Shown here one piece after another: positions 23,626 through 34,941 of a DNA stretch of 64,000 nucleotides. Where the stretch lies: NCBI GenBank assembly GCA_019925105.1, contig JAHGAU010000032.1, positions 62,001 through 126,000 of the forward strand, in the 5' to 3' direction. The position numbers and the translations under genes were made by a program. The notes beneath the pieces were generated by a model that had not been told where the DNA came from, did no database searches, and saw only the letters and a list, made by a program, of their open reading frames with translations. The DNA comes from Niebla homalea. Its lineage: Eukaryota; Ascomycota; Lecanoromycetes; Lecanorales; Ramalinaceae. Every line of letters starts with the position of its first letter. Position 1 is the first letter of the stretch.

Positions 23626-24251
23626 TAAGGGTTTTTAACCTTAACTTTACCCCGTAATTAAACTATAATAGGAAATATTTTAACGGCGAAATACCTTAGG
23701 ATTTTAACGGTAAAATCTTTATAATTTAAATCTTAAAATAGGTTAATTAAAATACTATAAATATTAAAAATATTACGTATTTATATATATATATAATAGG
23801 GATTAAATAAATTAAAAAATATAGTTTAACTATTAATTAATTTACCGGATATATAGAATAATTACTTATCGGTTAAATTATTCTTTAAGGGTTATATAAA
23901 GGAGCTTAAAGATTTATATAAGTTAATTTATTTAAATTTTTAAGTTCTTTATTTTATTTTTAAGGACTTATTTAAATAGTAATTTTTATTAAAATTATTT
24001 ATTTATTTATTTCTTTTATATATATAGCTTTATATAGATAATTTTAAGTTCTTAATTCATACGGGGAGGTTCTTAGCCCTAGTTTTACCCCGTAATTAAA
24101 CCATAGCGGGGGTATTTCGACGGCGAGGTACCTTAAGACCTCGACGGCGAGGTCTTTATAGCTTAAGTCCTAAGATAGGCTAATTAAAACACTATAAACA
24201 CCAAAAACACCACGTATCCACATATATACGTAGCAGGGATCGAGCAAATTA
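23626..24251 (+). repeat. B1-A2-B2 right terminus of element A
   Basis: B1 spans about 23626-23814, A2 about 23815-24000 and B2 about 24066-24251. B1 and B2 are direct copies. A2 is a direct copy of the left end at 441. The last 190 bases are nearly free of RIP and end gatcgagcaaatta at the host border. Confidence 0.72.
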
Positions 24252-27200
24252 AAGCAAAGGTCAAGGCAAATCTCCTCGGCAGAGATGACAACATTGATGA
24301 TAATCGAAAAAGGCTCTAGGTCAAGGTTCACGGTTCCAAAATCTAACTCATTGTGCCGGAGCCAATGTCTGCCTATCGAACTCAAACTTTGTGCGATCTC
24401 AAAGCGATGAGTTAGGCGATATTTCAGGCAATGACCAAGCCCTGACGTATTGCTCTTGTTCCATCATGTGCCCATGCTTTAGCACGGCTGATCTGCGAGA
24501 GTGTTTAATCGAAGTGCGATACACATTGCAGCGAAATTAGATGAGTTCAAGCGCATAAAGACGACTCTCGCTTTGAACCTGTACAAGAATGGTAGATTCT
24601 TAAACAGTGTTGTAGTCGCTGGGGTGCAGTAGTCGCGTTGCAATCACTTCACTATTCTGCGAATTCACGTCTCCCCATTTCTTCACGAAGCTGACAATAG
24701 GAAGCAAGCCGAATTAGTCTCACTAAATTTTCACTAATCTAGCCAAAACTTCGCATGTCCGATTGCGCTTGGAGAAAAGAGCGCTCGCTTCTACAGGTTC
24801 CAGGTCCTCAGAAGGGTTGATGACGGTCGTCCATGATCGGTCGTCCGCAATGGTGTAGTGTCATTTCCTAGTCGGTTTCTCTCGATTGGCCACTCCTTGG
24901 CAGCTGTCGACACTGGATCTTCTCTTTAAGCTAGCATTGAGTGAATCCAAGGACGAGACGCTTATTCATGCTGTCCAGAATGTCACGCAATCATGGAGGT
25001 CATCTAATGTTGTCCCCTTCTTACAATTCGTCTTGTTCTCCGAGCGTGGACTGCAATATTGGCTGGTGTAGCTGACCAGCACAAACGGCTTCATAAATCC
25101 CAGTAATGAGTGTCTGTCTGTCATTCTCAGAATTCGCAGTCTCCATACTCAAGTTGCTCGTTGGAGTTTGGTGGGAACAATCTTCAAAATTGTCTTGACC
25201 TTAACATTGAACTGCGGAGGGACGGTAACTCAAGGTTCTGGGGTTACCTGCCCTTCAGCCCCCGACCCAGAGTCTGCCCGGCGCAGGCCATGGCGATGAC
25301 ACAGGCCAAACACGTTGTTGCCACAATAGTGAATACAATAGTGAATAGAGTACCGAGCTTGATCAATGGGTATCCTGTGTTTACCGGATCTCAACGGTAA
25401 GCAAGAATGGATGCAAGGTGGGACTGCCAATGAAATTGCTCATGGAGGCGTTGGTTTTCAGAGAAGGAAGAGGCAGATGTGGATGTTTCTGATCCTAACA
25501 TGTATGCAATGACGATTATAGCAAGATGTAAAACGCAAAGGACTGCGAACGCAAATACTTGGAGAGAACGAAGTTCTTTGATGAATCATAGTGGACGAGA
25601 AGTACTGTCGCATTACTACCCATCTTAGAATAGAATGCATGGTGGTACATGCCAAGTGACTGTAAAGATTCCTTGGTTGCTCGAATAATGTGTCGACTTC
25701 GTGTCCAAAGGTAGCAGAAGCAAGCATGATGGCAACGCGCGCCAATCCACCGATCAAATGTTCGAGAAAGGCTAACTATGGGCCAAGTGACAAGGCTGGT
25801 TCCCAATCTCTGCTTATGAAGAGCTCATCAATATGTCACTAGATTACAGGCACAATCAATATGCGATCATCCCATGCATTCAATCTATGGGGCAGAATGT
25901 CCTCGTAAGATACGCGGTTTGCCTAGTGCGAAATCTCAATATCTAGTAATACGGCATATACTAAGATGCTGCGTGTCTTCCGCAGCTACATCCAGCCAAC
26001 TCTCGCCAAGGTCTCCAACATAACAGCAGATGTTTCTTCCTACGCCAGCTTGTTCGACCAGCATTTTCCATACACTCCCAGACGACCTCAAAGAGCATTC
26101 TTCGCTGAGGATCCAGTTTGTCGACCTCGGCTTTGGTCCTGGAGAAGAAAGTCGTCCCAAGCGGGTGACAGCAGACGTTGGAGCTAGGACTTCAAGATTG
26201 ATATAGTGCTGGCGGAATTGAGGATGTCTCGAGTCGGCTCCAGGCCAATAGGGCCAAGTGAATCACACGAGAGGAGCATTGGCGACAGCTATCGTGGCTC
26301 CATGAAGTTGATCGGAGTAGAACGTGATTCGTGTTCATGAGTCTGATTCGTGTTCATGAGTCAGTAGGAAATTTCGCTACTTGCTCGGTGTTCATGTAGG
26401 CCGGATCTTCAGGTGATGCTGGGTTGAGTTAACCCATGCCCCAGCGGCCCCATGGAGTTCCCTAAGCTAAATCTAGGAGCTGTAGAATGCCGAAATAGCA
26501 ATTGGGGAAGCCAAGTTGCTCTCCTCCGGGGATCATAAGACCCCCGCAGGCAGAACCGGTGCACGGCTCATCGGTGATAGTGGAGCAGGCATGTAAGCCC
26601 TTTCAACTTTCTCATAGAGGCTCCAAGTCTTCAATTTCCCGCCCTTTCTCAGGCTATGCTTTTCATAATGAGATGAAGTCTTGGCTCGCTTCCTTTGGGT
26701 ATTACCAGGATGAAGGCTTGCACTAGCGGCTGCCTGCTCCTGATGAGAGATGCCCCTAAAGGCATGTAAATGCTGGTACCATCTAGCTCAAAGTTCGTCC
26801 CCTCATCTTTCTCAGGTAGAGGCTCTAAGTCTTCCGATGTTTGAGAACTAACAGCATCTGAATCCAGGCATTAAGCGTAGCCTGTGCCGTTTGCCGTATC
26901 CAATTCAGAATATGAGTAAAGGACTTGGAGGGATGGGTCTGCTTTGAGTGTTTGCCCGTCGCCATCTATGGTGTGCGGATCTTGCAATAACACTGACGAA
27001 GTGTGTCCGACAAGATTGGACTTTAAAAAGGCCTGGTAGAAAGCCATTGCATGTTTGATAGGTGCTATTGGCGAGCAGCGAGGTGCCCACGCTTCTTTGA
27101 GCCGTTCCATGATAAGGTCTAATCCAATCGAAAGGACGGGACCCTGTTAAGATTATCCCGGCTCTTGAGAAAATCCAGTGAATAAAGACCGATGCATCGA

Positions 27201-27500
27201 CTCGTTCTCACTGTATCCGAAGACGGCACGATTGATTTTGAGATTTGAGTCGCTCTAAATCAGTCGGTGTAAGGAGTGGAGCTTGACTTTCAACCTGTGC
27301 GATCGAGGTTTTCAGATGCTCCATTGCTTCCCATTATTCTCACTGATGCTGAGGGGGAGAGCGGCTGCTCTGCATAGTCAAGGGCGGTTTCCACGAAGGA
27401 GTATAGCGTCGTCAACGGAGTACGTAGGTTGTGCAGTCCTAGAGCATCGATCTTCAGGAAGCTAGACAGGACTGGGAGTAATAGGCTCCGCCTGATGTCT
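24252..27500. other. Gene-poor accessory DNA, no intact gene recognised
   Basis: Base composition is normal. Short open frames on both strands have no recognisable domain. The minus frame from about 24500 to 24252 is open and protein-like (S-L-S-S-I-G-R-H-W-L-R-H-N-E-L-D-F) and runs into the border of element A, so it may be the remains of an interrupted gene. There is a tandem 19-bp duplication (tgattcgtgttcatgagtc) at about 26324-26361. The 38-bp unit gtgcagtcctagagcatcga... at 27431-27468 recurs at 27554-27590, within the next feature. Confidence 0.5.
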
Positions 27501-27505
27501 GCTTT

Positions 27506-28249
27506 TCACAAGCTAAGCAGTAATCGTGAGACCAAGTAAGTTCCATCGCCGCTGTGCAGTCCGAGAGCATCGATCTTCCGGAAGCTAGAGAAGAAGAGGA
27601 AGGGACAATTTAAGGATTGTAAGAATCGCCGGATCTCATGAATTTGAGTATGGTAGAGATGAGTCCCGAAAAGGGTTCTTCGTGCGAGCGTTCTTGTAGA
27701 AATCGATGCATCTTCTGAGCCTTCTTCCCGGATTTCTGGCTCTGACTCTTCCTCGCGCGTGCATCGATAGTCAGGACATGTAGCTATCGCAATTGCTTTA
27801 AGAATTGGCATTATTCTCGAGTCAAAGGCTCCACTTGAATTTGTAAAGTAGCCTTTGAACAGCTTCTCTTTTCAAATCCCCAGGAAAATATGTTGAATCT
27901 TTTGCCAAGAACTTCTGGCCGATCAAGACCTTTGCGTGTCTCAAACTCTTGAACAAAGAGGTGATTCTCACCAAGCCTACATTGTAATCCCACATGACGA
28001 CGTGTGGATCCTTCTCTATATCATCCTCGGGCATTCGAAAACTGTAAGAATACACTAAGTTTCGTAAGGCGTATAATTGATCTCGGCGTTTAAATGGGCT
28101 TTCATTAAGACTATGGTCGACTTTGACTTCTTTAATTTCTTAGATAGTGGCGATCCCGATCTGAAAATAGGTGTGCCTGGTATACTAAGCTCATAAGAGG
28201 GCTCCAGCGCTGGCGACATAGGGTTGAGAAGAGATGCTGCGGTAACCAT
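27506..28249 (-). pseudogene. APSES/KilA-N transcription factor (Xbp1-like) pseudogene
   Basis: The frame starts at 28249 with M-V-T-A-A-S-L-L-N-P, then P-S-Y-E-L-S-I-P-G-T-P-I and K-K-L-K-K-S-K, and runs to N-Y-T-P-Y-E. This matches my recollection of the N-terminus of fungal Xbp1-type APSES proteins. After a stop at about 28055, a second frame (28055-27822) begins Y-S-Y-S-F-R-M-P-E-D-D-I-E-K and continues V-V-M-W-D-Y-N-V-G-L-V-R-I-T-S-L-F-K, the start of the APSES DNA-binding fold. About 40 residues expected between the two parts are missing, and the core after S-L-F-K does not resemble the family. The gene is therefore truncated, internally deleted and frame-broken. The frame 27811-27506 may be its remaining tail. 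Confidence 0.65.
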
Positions 28250-28259
28250 AGTGATATCA

Positions 28260-28870
28260 CTATCAGGTAAGAGGCTTCAGGTCTTCTCAGGGCGGATTGG
28301 GCGGTGAACGATATCTCAGCTCCCGCGTATGCTCAGAGAAGCGGATTATTGTTTCTTGGTCGTTTAAGTAAGAAGTTCCTGCATTCAGCAACATGGGAAG
28401 GATTTGGCTGTATGTTCAAGTAGATTCTCGTCATGGAACCCTCAGTCCACCATCCTTTTGAGACATCTCATGTCCATGTTTTTTAGGATAACCAGTGCGA
28501 GAAGCATCCTCGTGCATCCGTCGAAAGTCTTCAACACATTCCACGACCCAAACTAGTAAGTCGAGGATCGAGACGAAGGCCCGATGATCAGTGGGTGGTT
28601 TCATCTGGAGCTATCATGCCAGCTCTTGCTCCTGCTTCAATGGACATATTACAGATGGAGACTTCCGAGACGTGGAGGCCCATTTGTGACCGTCATCTTC
28701 AACTTGCTTTTCGCTCTTCCTGGTACGCGTACCTGGCTCGCTTCTGTGGATCTGACAAGTCTCGTAAGCTTCGCAAATATCTTTGAAGCGTTCCGCTGCA
28801 GTCTCGTCTCAGCTTTCCTTTCACATCCCCTGTCACATGCGTCAGGCGCTTGCTCCTGCTAATGACTGCT
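28260..28870. other. Intergenic, nothing recognised
   Basis: Only short open frames without domains. No repeats stand out. Confidence 0.5.
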
Positions 28871-28874
28871 CGAG

Positions 28875-29335
28875 TCATGACGTCAATTCATCGCAGTCAG
28901 CTTTCGTGTATTTCTTGCCATCAGTATTTTTTCTTATGAGTGAGCGCAACTCATTGCTTGTTTGATTCACGAAAGCGTCCTCGTTCGAGTCGTTATCCTC
29001 TTCACGGTCAATAAGACGGTGCAGCAGCCTTACTTGGATCGGCCCCTCCTCCCCCATCGTGTACGTGACTATCGGCTCCCCTCGAACAACAGCCCCCTCC
29101 ACCCACTGCACCATCCATCACCCACAACCATCACCACCACAATCCAAGCCCCTATTCGCAAGCACCTCCAACTCCACCTCCCCGTACCCGGGCACACTAT
29201 CCACCAGAACGAAGAACGCGAGCAATTTCGTGTAGGCGCGCGGGACGACGCATTCGGAGAAGATTGCTTCCCCGGTTTGGCGCGAATTGGTGACTTAATT
29301 AGAGTGAATCTGAGGTGCAGTGCGTCCATAGGCTG
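28875..29335 (-). pseudogene. Frame-broken protein-coding relic, function unknown
   Basis: On the minus strand from about 29300 a frame reads G-E-A-I-F-S-E-C-V-V-P-R-A-Y-T-K-L-L, then V-P-G-Y-G-E-V-E-L-E-V-L-A-N-R-G-L and stops near 29120. A second frame picks up at 29114 with M-V-Q-W-V-E-G-A-V-V-R-G-E-P and continues with an acidic stretch (R-E-E-D-N-D-S-N-E-D) to 28875. Both halves look protein-like in composition and join with a one-frame shift. I do not recognise the family. The plus-strand frame over the same bases (28962-29339) is His/Pro-rich and looks like an artefact of the GC-rich strand. Confidence 0.4.
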
Positions 29336-29382
29336 GTGATCATCGTCAGAGTCTCGTTGAATGGCAATTTTTCAAATATGGG

Positions 29383-29635
29383 CTTTGAGAGAAGCTGGTA
29401 CCCATCTTTTCAGGAATATGGGAAGAGCGATGGGTGCAGTCGACTTGCGGTCGAAGGACATTGCTCCAAGGGCTTCTAGCTCTTGGAACCCCGAGCAGCA
29501 CAACCATGAGCTTTGAGAGAAGCTGGTATCCATCTTTTCAGGAACATGGGAAGAGCGATGGGTGCAGTCGACTTGCGGTCGAAGGACATTGCTCCGAGGG
29601 TTTCAAGCTCTTGGAAACCCCGAGCAGCACTTTCC
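29383..29635. repeat. Tandem duplication, 128-bp unit, two copies
   Basis: ctttgagagaagctggta begins at 29383 and again at 29511. The copies share gggaagagcgatgggtgcag and most other bases, and the second ends near 29632. Differences are scattered substitutions. Confidence 0.85.
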
Positions 29636-29639
29636 ATCA

Positions 29640-32600
29640 CCAGCAACCCTAACCTCACGAGCTGGTATGTTGAATGAGCCGTGCTGCGCTTCACTGAAGG
29701 GACCAGGGTGATGGGATGTTGCTGTTCCAGCCAAATCGCTGATCTCATCCACAAACGCCCGATGCGTTCTCATGGTCTTCTTTGCCTTGTCACCAACACC
29801 TTTTGGATACTCTGCGGCCTTGTTGCGTGTCCTTTTTAGGTTGGCAAGATGTACTCCCAGTGGTGATATGGGAGGAGTTGATAATGCGAGAATCAGGGGT
29901 AATTTGAATCTAGATCAGTGTGAGGACTGCAAATTCAAAATCTAGATGCTGAGTCTGATATCTTCGCAACCACCATCTGCTTGTCGACTCTTCCTAATTT
30001 CCTGACGACACAATGCTCAGGTAGAATGTAGGGAGGTTGGTTTGACCTATAATGCTTGCTTTAAGCCCCTTCATATCAGCAACCTTACCATTACCGAATA
30101 ATAATCGGAATAACCGAACCGTATATCTTAAAATAAGGGTAATTATTCTTTCTCTCTCCACGCTGGAGCCATGTGCCGTCAATGCTTGGTCTTCTTGTGA
30201 TGCTTCTGGTGACCCGTATTGGGACCTGTCTTGCATTTATTCTTGTACTGAGCCTTTGCCGCTGTCCCTGAAGCGACGTCTAAGAACCATTAGCCACTCC
30301 CAGCCTAATATTTCCGGAAGATATTATACCTTGGGTAATCTTCCATGCCGCGGCAATACTGTTTCCTTCGAGTGGATCACGGTTAAATGGCAAGGTAACG
30401 TTGGCACGGCCGCTCGTGAATTTCATCGTAAGTTACGACTCCTTTCCTCCAAGAGTTACAGCGGAGCAGAGCCCTAGATTGTCAGCGAACCCACTAAAAC
30501 GTAGAGCCTAGCTCAGTTCGACAAGAAACCCAAAGTATAAAACCATATCGATATACTCCGCCCCCACGGTAAACTCGTATGGAATAAGTTTGTCACCCAA
30601 GAATGCCCACCGACTGGTAGCTGCGGAAAGGTCGATTAAGCAACTTCGGATGGGAATAGCAACATTGCCGAAAGTGACCAGCTTTTCATTTTGTTGAAGG
30701 TCAAAATGCTGGTGAAGGAGTGCTTAGCCAAAAATGTCCTGCACTCCATATTTGCCGAAGATCTGGCAGATGTCACACCTCTGGAATGCAATGCTTCTTG
30801 AACATATCATTGGACTGTATGATGTCGGGCAGAGTATTGAAGTGATCTGAGAAGGGATGAATAATAAGGGTAATAAACTGATGATCAGACCTGCCATTTT
30901 CAGGGTCATCTGATTATGGTCATCTAACTCGCGGCCAAATATTGTTGAATCCTGCTGCTCCTTCAATAATTGGACCATGATATCTTTCAAGCAGCCTATC
31001 CATAACTTTAGAAGGATATAGATCACTGTTGAGTAACCTGACCATGGCTCGTTCTCTAAGGCATAGGGGAGCGGTGTACGTCCAGAAATCCTCTGGGAAG
31101 CATTAGGTTTGACACACTCTAGTGGTCTCCAAAACTTTGCAACGATTTCTGTTATTTCAACTTCTCATAAATGACTCCTGGCCCTTGGAGTGATGAATAG
31201 CCTCGGATACCACCGCCCTCTGTGAAATCGGTCTTCCGGCTTACGGGCATCATTTGTGGATGCTGTGCTTCCGGAAGGCGACCGCCGGGGGCTTCGACAT
31301 ACCCTCTAACAGGTGGGTCACAGAATAGTGGATACTGCTCCGCTTGCTGCTGGGCTCATAGGAATCAGTAAGACAGTGAAAGATTCTCGCGTGCAGGGAC
31401 TTCGTGTATGATGAACTGTCTTTCCTTTTTTGAAATTGAGAGCTGAACATAAAAATGTGGGCAATAGCTCTCATAGTGCTGCTTGGAGAAGATATCCTTT
31501 CGATCGCGAGGTGTAATAATTGGTATCCAACAACAACCCACAATTCCGGCAATTTGTGACGGCTGGTTAAGCCGTGTGTCCATCAATGGGAGTTTGACGC
31601 CACTGCTGTCGATCGAGTCCTTAATTTAGTATAAAGGTAACTGCCAAAATATAATTCGTAGAATAGGTGCTCGTGGAACACTGATAGCAGAGTTTCGGAT
31701 TATGGGAGCGATGGTGATAGGCGTGTACAGGGTCGTCTACTTAGGTCCTGTGAGAAAAGCGATTGGGGTTCCCTCACTTAGGAAACACAAGATGATAGCA
31801 ATTTCAGATCGCTCGTACAAGGCAAAGGCCATGCAGAGATGTACATGTGTACAGATGGCTGAAGAGGTGTAGGATTTGATATCTCCATAGGTGAGTCACT
31901 GAAGCATGAGGCTTGCACTATGTTGAAAGGAATCTTCGAACATGTTCGACGGCCGAGACGAGACGCAGAAAGGACTCTGAGTTTGGAGGACAGGCACGAG
32001 TGAGAGCTCGCATCCGAATAAAATGTCGGGCCAGCTTCGACTTGAACCAGTCCTTGGCCTAAAGGCCATTGGTGGATTGGTCCTTGCCAGATGATAACTC
32101 GTTTGGGCCGCGAGCCTTATCAGGCAAGTGCAGCAAGTGATGGCTTGTCAGAGGACCCTGATCAGGCCTGCTCCCGTCTGGTGCTTCCGGTCTCTCGGTG
32201 TGCGATGCTGCTAGCTTCCATAGTACCATTGACGACCTCATTGTTCGTCCCCCACCGTGAATGACTATTTCGACCACCTCTCGAGCCTTGCTCCCAATAT
32301 CTCCCCCTTTCGATGTCGTCTCAACGATTATTATCGCTGCATGATGATGTCCGATTTGTGAGAAAGAGCTTCGTGGCCTCTGTTGTGTCTAACGTTCCTT
32401 GAATGATGGTAAGCGTAGCGTGTAGACTCTCCAGCTCCTTGGCGATGTTTTGATAATCTGCGGAGGATCCGCGGCTGTTGTGGAGGCAATTCTTAATGCT
32501 GACGGCAAGCTTTTTAATTGTAAAGATATCGTAAGTTGAATACTGCCAATGGTGTCGATTTGGTATCCCTCGAAGGCTGGATCCTTCGGGTCAATGCCTC

Positions 32601-34390
32601 TGGACGCGAGCCATTGTAGCATCTCCTAATAGTGGATAGAAAGAGACTCAGCCAGTGGAGGACGTCATATTGAAGCCGATACGATGACATGCCGTAATAA
32701 GGGTCCAAAGAAAGCGGCTCCCAAGACATCATTTCGAGCCTCCCAAGCCCAACTATAGGATATTCAGAAACCTCGCGACGAAGTCTGTGATGACGCGTGA
32801 GCCATCTTCGGGAAGCTGATGGGTGTGCTTGCAGAGGGTGAAACTTCGTGCTCACATTCAGGTGTGGCAATAACTCCTTTTTGAACAACTAGCTAGAGCC
32901 ACGAGCGAAATCTGTAAGCGGGTATATAATGCCGAAAGACGCTTTCATAGCAAGCAAGATAAGAAAGCCGACCCACCCTGTGGTCAGGAGAAGAATTGAT
33001 TAGTGTACAAACGTGACATTCATAGCTTGCTTTTGTTGAGGGTTGCACTTTCAATTCAGCCGCTGGGCGCCCAGAGACGTAGATCATATCCCACATGACG
33101 AGGGGGAGGAAGATGATTGACCACTCAAGCCTCAGAAGGAATAGACAGCGACTCGATCATCATTATCAGTTGCTTTGCTACATCTTGGTCTGTGCCGGAG
33201 CTCCTCTGAGCCATTGACGATCGTGAATACCGGAGCCTCTTTCCACCAGTAATGCGGGGTGTTGGACCGCCACCCGGTGCTTTTGTACGAGCGCAAACCC
33301 GCTAGCCGGGTGCTTGTTCGGTAGTTTCACACTTTCTGCTGACACGTGAGGCAAGCATGAAGTGCTTCAGAACACGAGACTGAGGATTTGAAGTCGTTTC
33401 AAACGCTGAAGAATTGAAGTTTCCAACACGGCAGATTCAGTATCAAGCGGCGTGTGGGTCTCCTGTCTGCGTCTGACCTGCTGAGATTGCGTATCGATCA
33501 TCTGCATGAAATATTCGAGTGCTTCCAATGACGATCATTGTGTGATGTCGTAGACGAGCGAGCGTAACGATAGAAATGAAGGCGTCCTTTTCTCCATGCG
33601 TGGGTGATGACTATGCCGGGTTTCACGATCGTCGATCTGATAAACGCCGGCGGACATCTGTCCTGTATCGGATAAAGGCGCCCAATTCGCCCAAAGAACG
33701 ACCTTCGCATGCTTAGTGACATTCAACAACTGTCACCGATCCGTCTTCCGTGGCAGTCGATGCTGTCAGATTGCGGAGAAGCAGGGAAACTTCGATCGGT
33801 ATCGGTAAAATACCCACTTTCGGACTCCATGCTCGTGGCTCCGGGCAATCGCTCCAGACGTACGTCCGGTTCGGGAGGTAGTAATGTTGCTAATATAGTG
33901 ACACGGCAGATATGCCAAACTTCCACCCCAATGCCAAGGAGGACATGAAGGTCTTCCGTGTCATAAGTCTTCTATGCTTGCCTCCTCAACTTGCAGTCTA
34001 AGTGCCGGGCTGTTGTAGTTTGGGGCTGGACGAGAGGTGCGGTCTGGATCAAGTCCGAGAATTGTCACTGCTCTTTTCGAAATCAGCTCCGATAGTCACT
34101 CCTAATGGATGTGTCGGAAGCGGCAGCTCTACTTCGGGGAACGTGCAAGAAGCTCCTTTCTCCATGTCTGCCTCTGGTCACAGCCTTCGCTTTCTGTAGT
34201 GCCAAAATTACGGGTAAGCTCCTTCAGAAACGCCTGGTTCTATTCCCCAACATTGTCTCCCAACACCTTTTCGGGCTTTCCAAGTGGGTCTGAGACCGAA
34301 GGCTCATCCTTGGTGTGTTCAGGAATCGAAGTTTCTTGCACATGTTCCCGGGGAGCGGTGACTTAGCCATTGGCGATGAGTTGGGTTTGA
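29640..34390. other. Gene-poor stretch, no intact gene recognised
   Basis: Open frames up to about 140 codons occur on both strands but none shows a known domain or a convincing promoter and splice pattern. Minus frames at 30724-31026 (hydrophobic segment G-L-I-I-S-L-L-P-L-L-F-I) and 31250-31552 are the most protein-like. A segment at about 32676-32735 is related to one at 38395-38450. A segment at 33870-33950 is related to one at 38511-38600. Confidence 0.5.
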
Positions 34391-34392
34391 GG

Positions 34393-34575
34393 TCATGATA
34401 AAGAAGAGCCGATCCAAGCATAGCCCGTGGCATTTAGATCTTTGACGATCGTTAGGAGAGCGACGGTGATGATCAACATATCGAGAGCAGGGAGGAAGGC
34501 ATTTATGAGAATGGCAGCCATGACGAGGTCAATCTCGCGCTTTTTGGGAGCAGGTATTATGGCTTTTTTTATCAT
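34393..34575 (-). pseudogene. MFS drug transporter N-terminal fragment (DHA2-like)
   Basis: The 60-residue frame has a basic start (K-K-R-E-I-D) and a membrane segment, then F-L-P-A-L-D-M-L-I-I-T-V-A-L-L-T-I-V and L-N-A-T-G-Y-A-W-I-G-S-S. This resembles transmembrane segment 1 and the following loop of 14-TM MFS drug:proton antiporters (usual form F-L-x-A-L-D-x-T-I-V-x-x-A-L-P-T-I). Nothing further of a transporter follows downstream on the minus strand, so it is a truncated relic. The change P to L in the conserved A-L-P-T motif fits decay. Confidence 0.55.
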
Positions 34576-34625
34576 GGGAGGTGATAGGGTCTTCTAGGGA
34601 TCGAAAGACAGTTGCTTTAATCCGC

Positions 34626-34814
34626 CTACCCAAACTCCAGCGTCAGATTCGTGCCCAGCACTTTCTGCCCAATCTCCTGGCAAGAGATGAAGCGGTCTTC
34701 TGAAGTGCCGACATGCTCTTCGATAACGTGACACGCAGTGAGCTCCTGGTCGCTGCTCGCGAGGAGCTTGTTGCAGTCTGGGCGGTGGTATTTCGTGGTC
34801 GTGATAAGGCACAT
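34626..34814 (-). CDS. Small Cys-containing hypothetical protein
   Basis: The likely start is the ATG at 34814, giving 62 residues from M-C-L-I-T-T-T-K-Y-H to L-T-L-E-F-G. The frame is open further upstream to 35096, so an earlier exon or start is possible. Cysteines and histidines (C2, H10, C14, C28, H29, H34, C44) could bind zinc, but no known spacing is matched. Composition looks like a genuine fungal protein. It lies directly downstream of another Cys-containing frame on the same strand (34942-35391), and both may be exons of one gene. The function is unknown. Confidence 0.4.
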   Translation of the reverse strand: MCLITTTKYHRPDCNKLLASSDQELTACHVIEEHVGTSEDRFISCQEIGQKVLGTNLTLEFG

Positions 34815-34941
34815 CGTTGGTTGGTTAGGCTGGTGGTGGATCGGAGGACTCAATGATTCTTTCTGCCCTCGTACGTGGGGGTTGGAGCCAGGAATAGGAG
34901 ACGTCATCTGGAAAAAAGTGAACTTTTCTTTGCTTAACGAA

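Larger units (their letters stand above)
441..24251 (+). mobile_element. Element A: RIP-mutated DIRS-order (Ngaro/PAT-like) tyrosine-recombinase retrotransposon, multiply interrupted
   Basis: This is the outermost element of the block. Its own sequence is at 441-707, 6506-6822, 17744-19748, 20625-21197, 21358-21715 and 22972-24251, which sums to about 4.8 kb, the same as copy B. The pieces align collinearly with B. Seen directly: degraded reverse transcriptase near 19.2-19.4 kb, RNase H near 20.8-21.1 kb and tyrosine recombinase near 23.1-23.5 kb, all in plus orientation. The left end repeat (A1) recurs near the right end inside a B1-A2-B2 arrangement. Split direct repeats plus a tyrosine recombinase are the known hallmarks of Ngaro and PAT elements. 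Every domain carries stop codons from C-to-T and G-to-A changes, so the copy is dead. No target duplication is evident at 440/24252. Confidence 0.8.

Noticed and set aside
441..24251. Interpretation of elements A and B as LTR retrotransposons
   Set aside because: The repeats are not simple terminal repeats: the left end lacks the B part and the right end has B-A-B. There is no target duplication, and a tyrosine recombinase is readable.
28962..29339. Plus-strand frame of 125 codons, His/Pro/Thr-rich
   Set aside because: The opposite strand has better coding composition. The His/Pro-rich run mirrors a GT-rich stretch.
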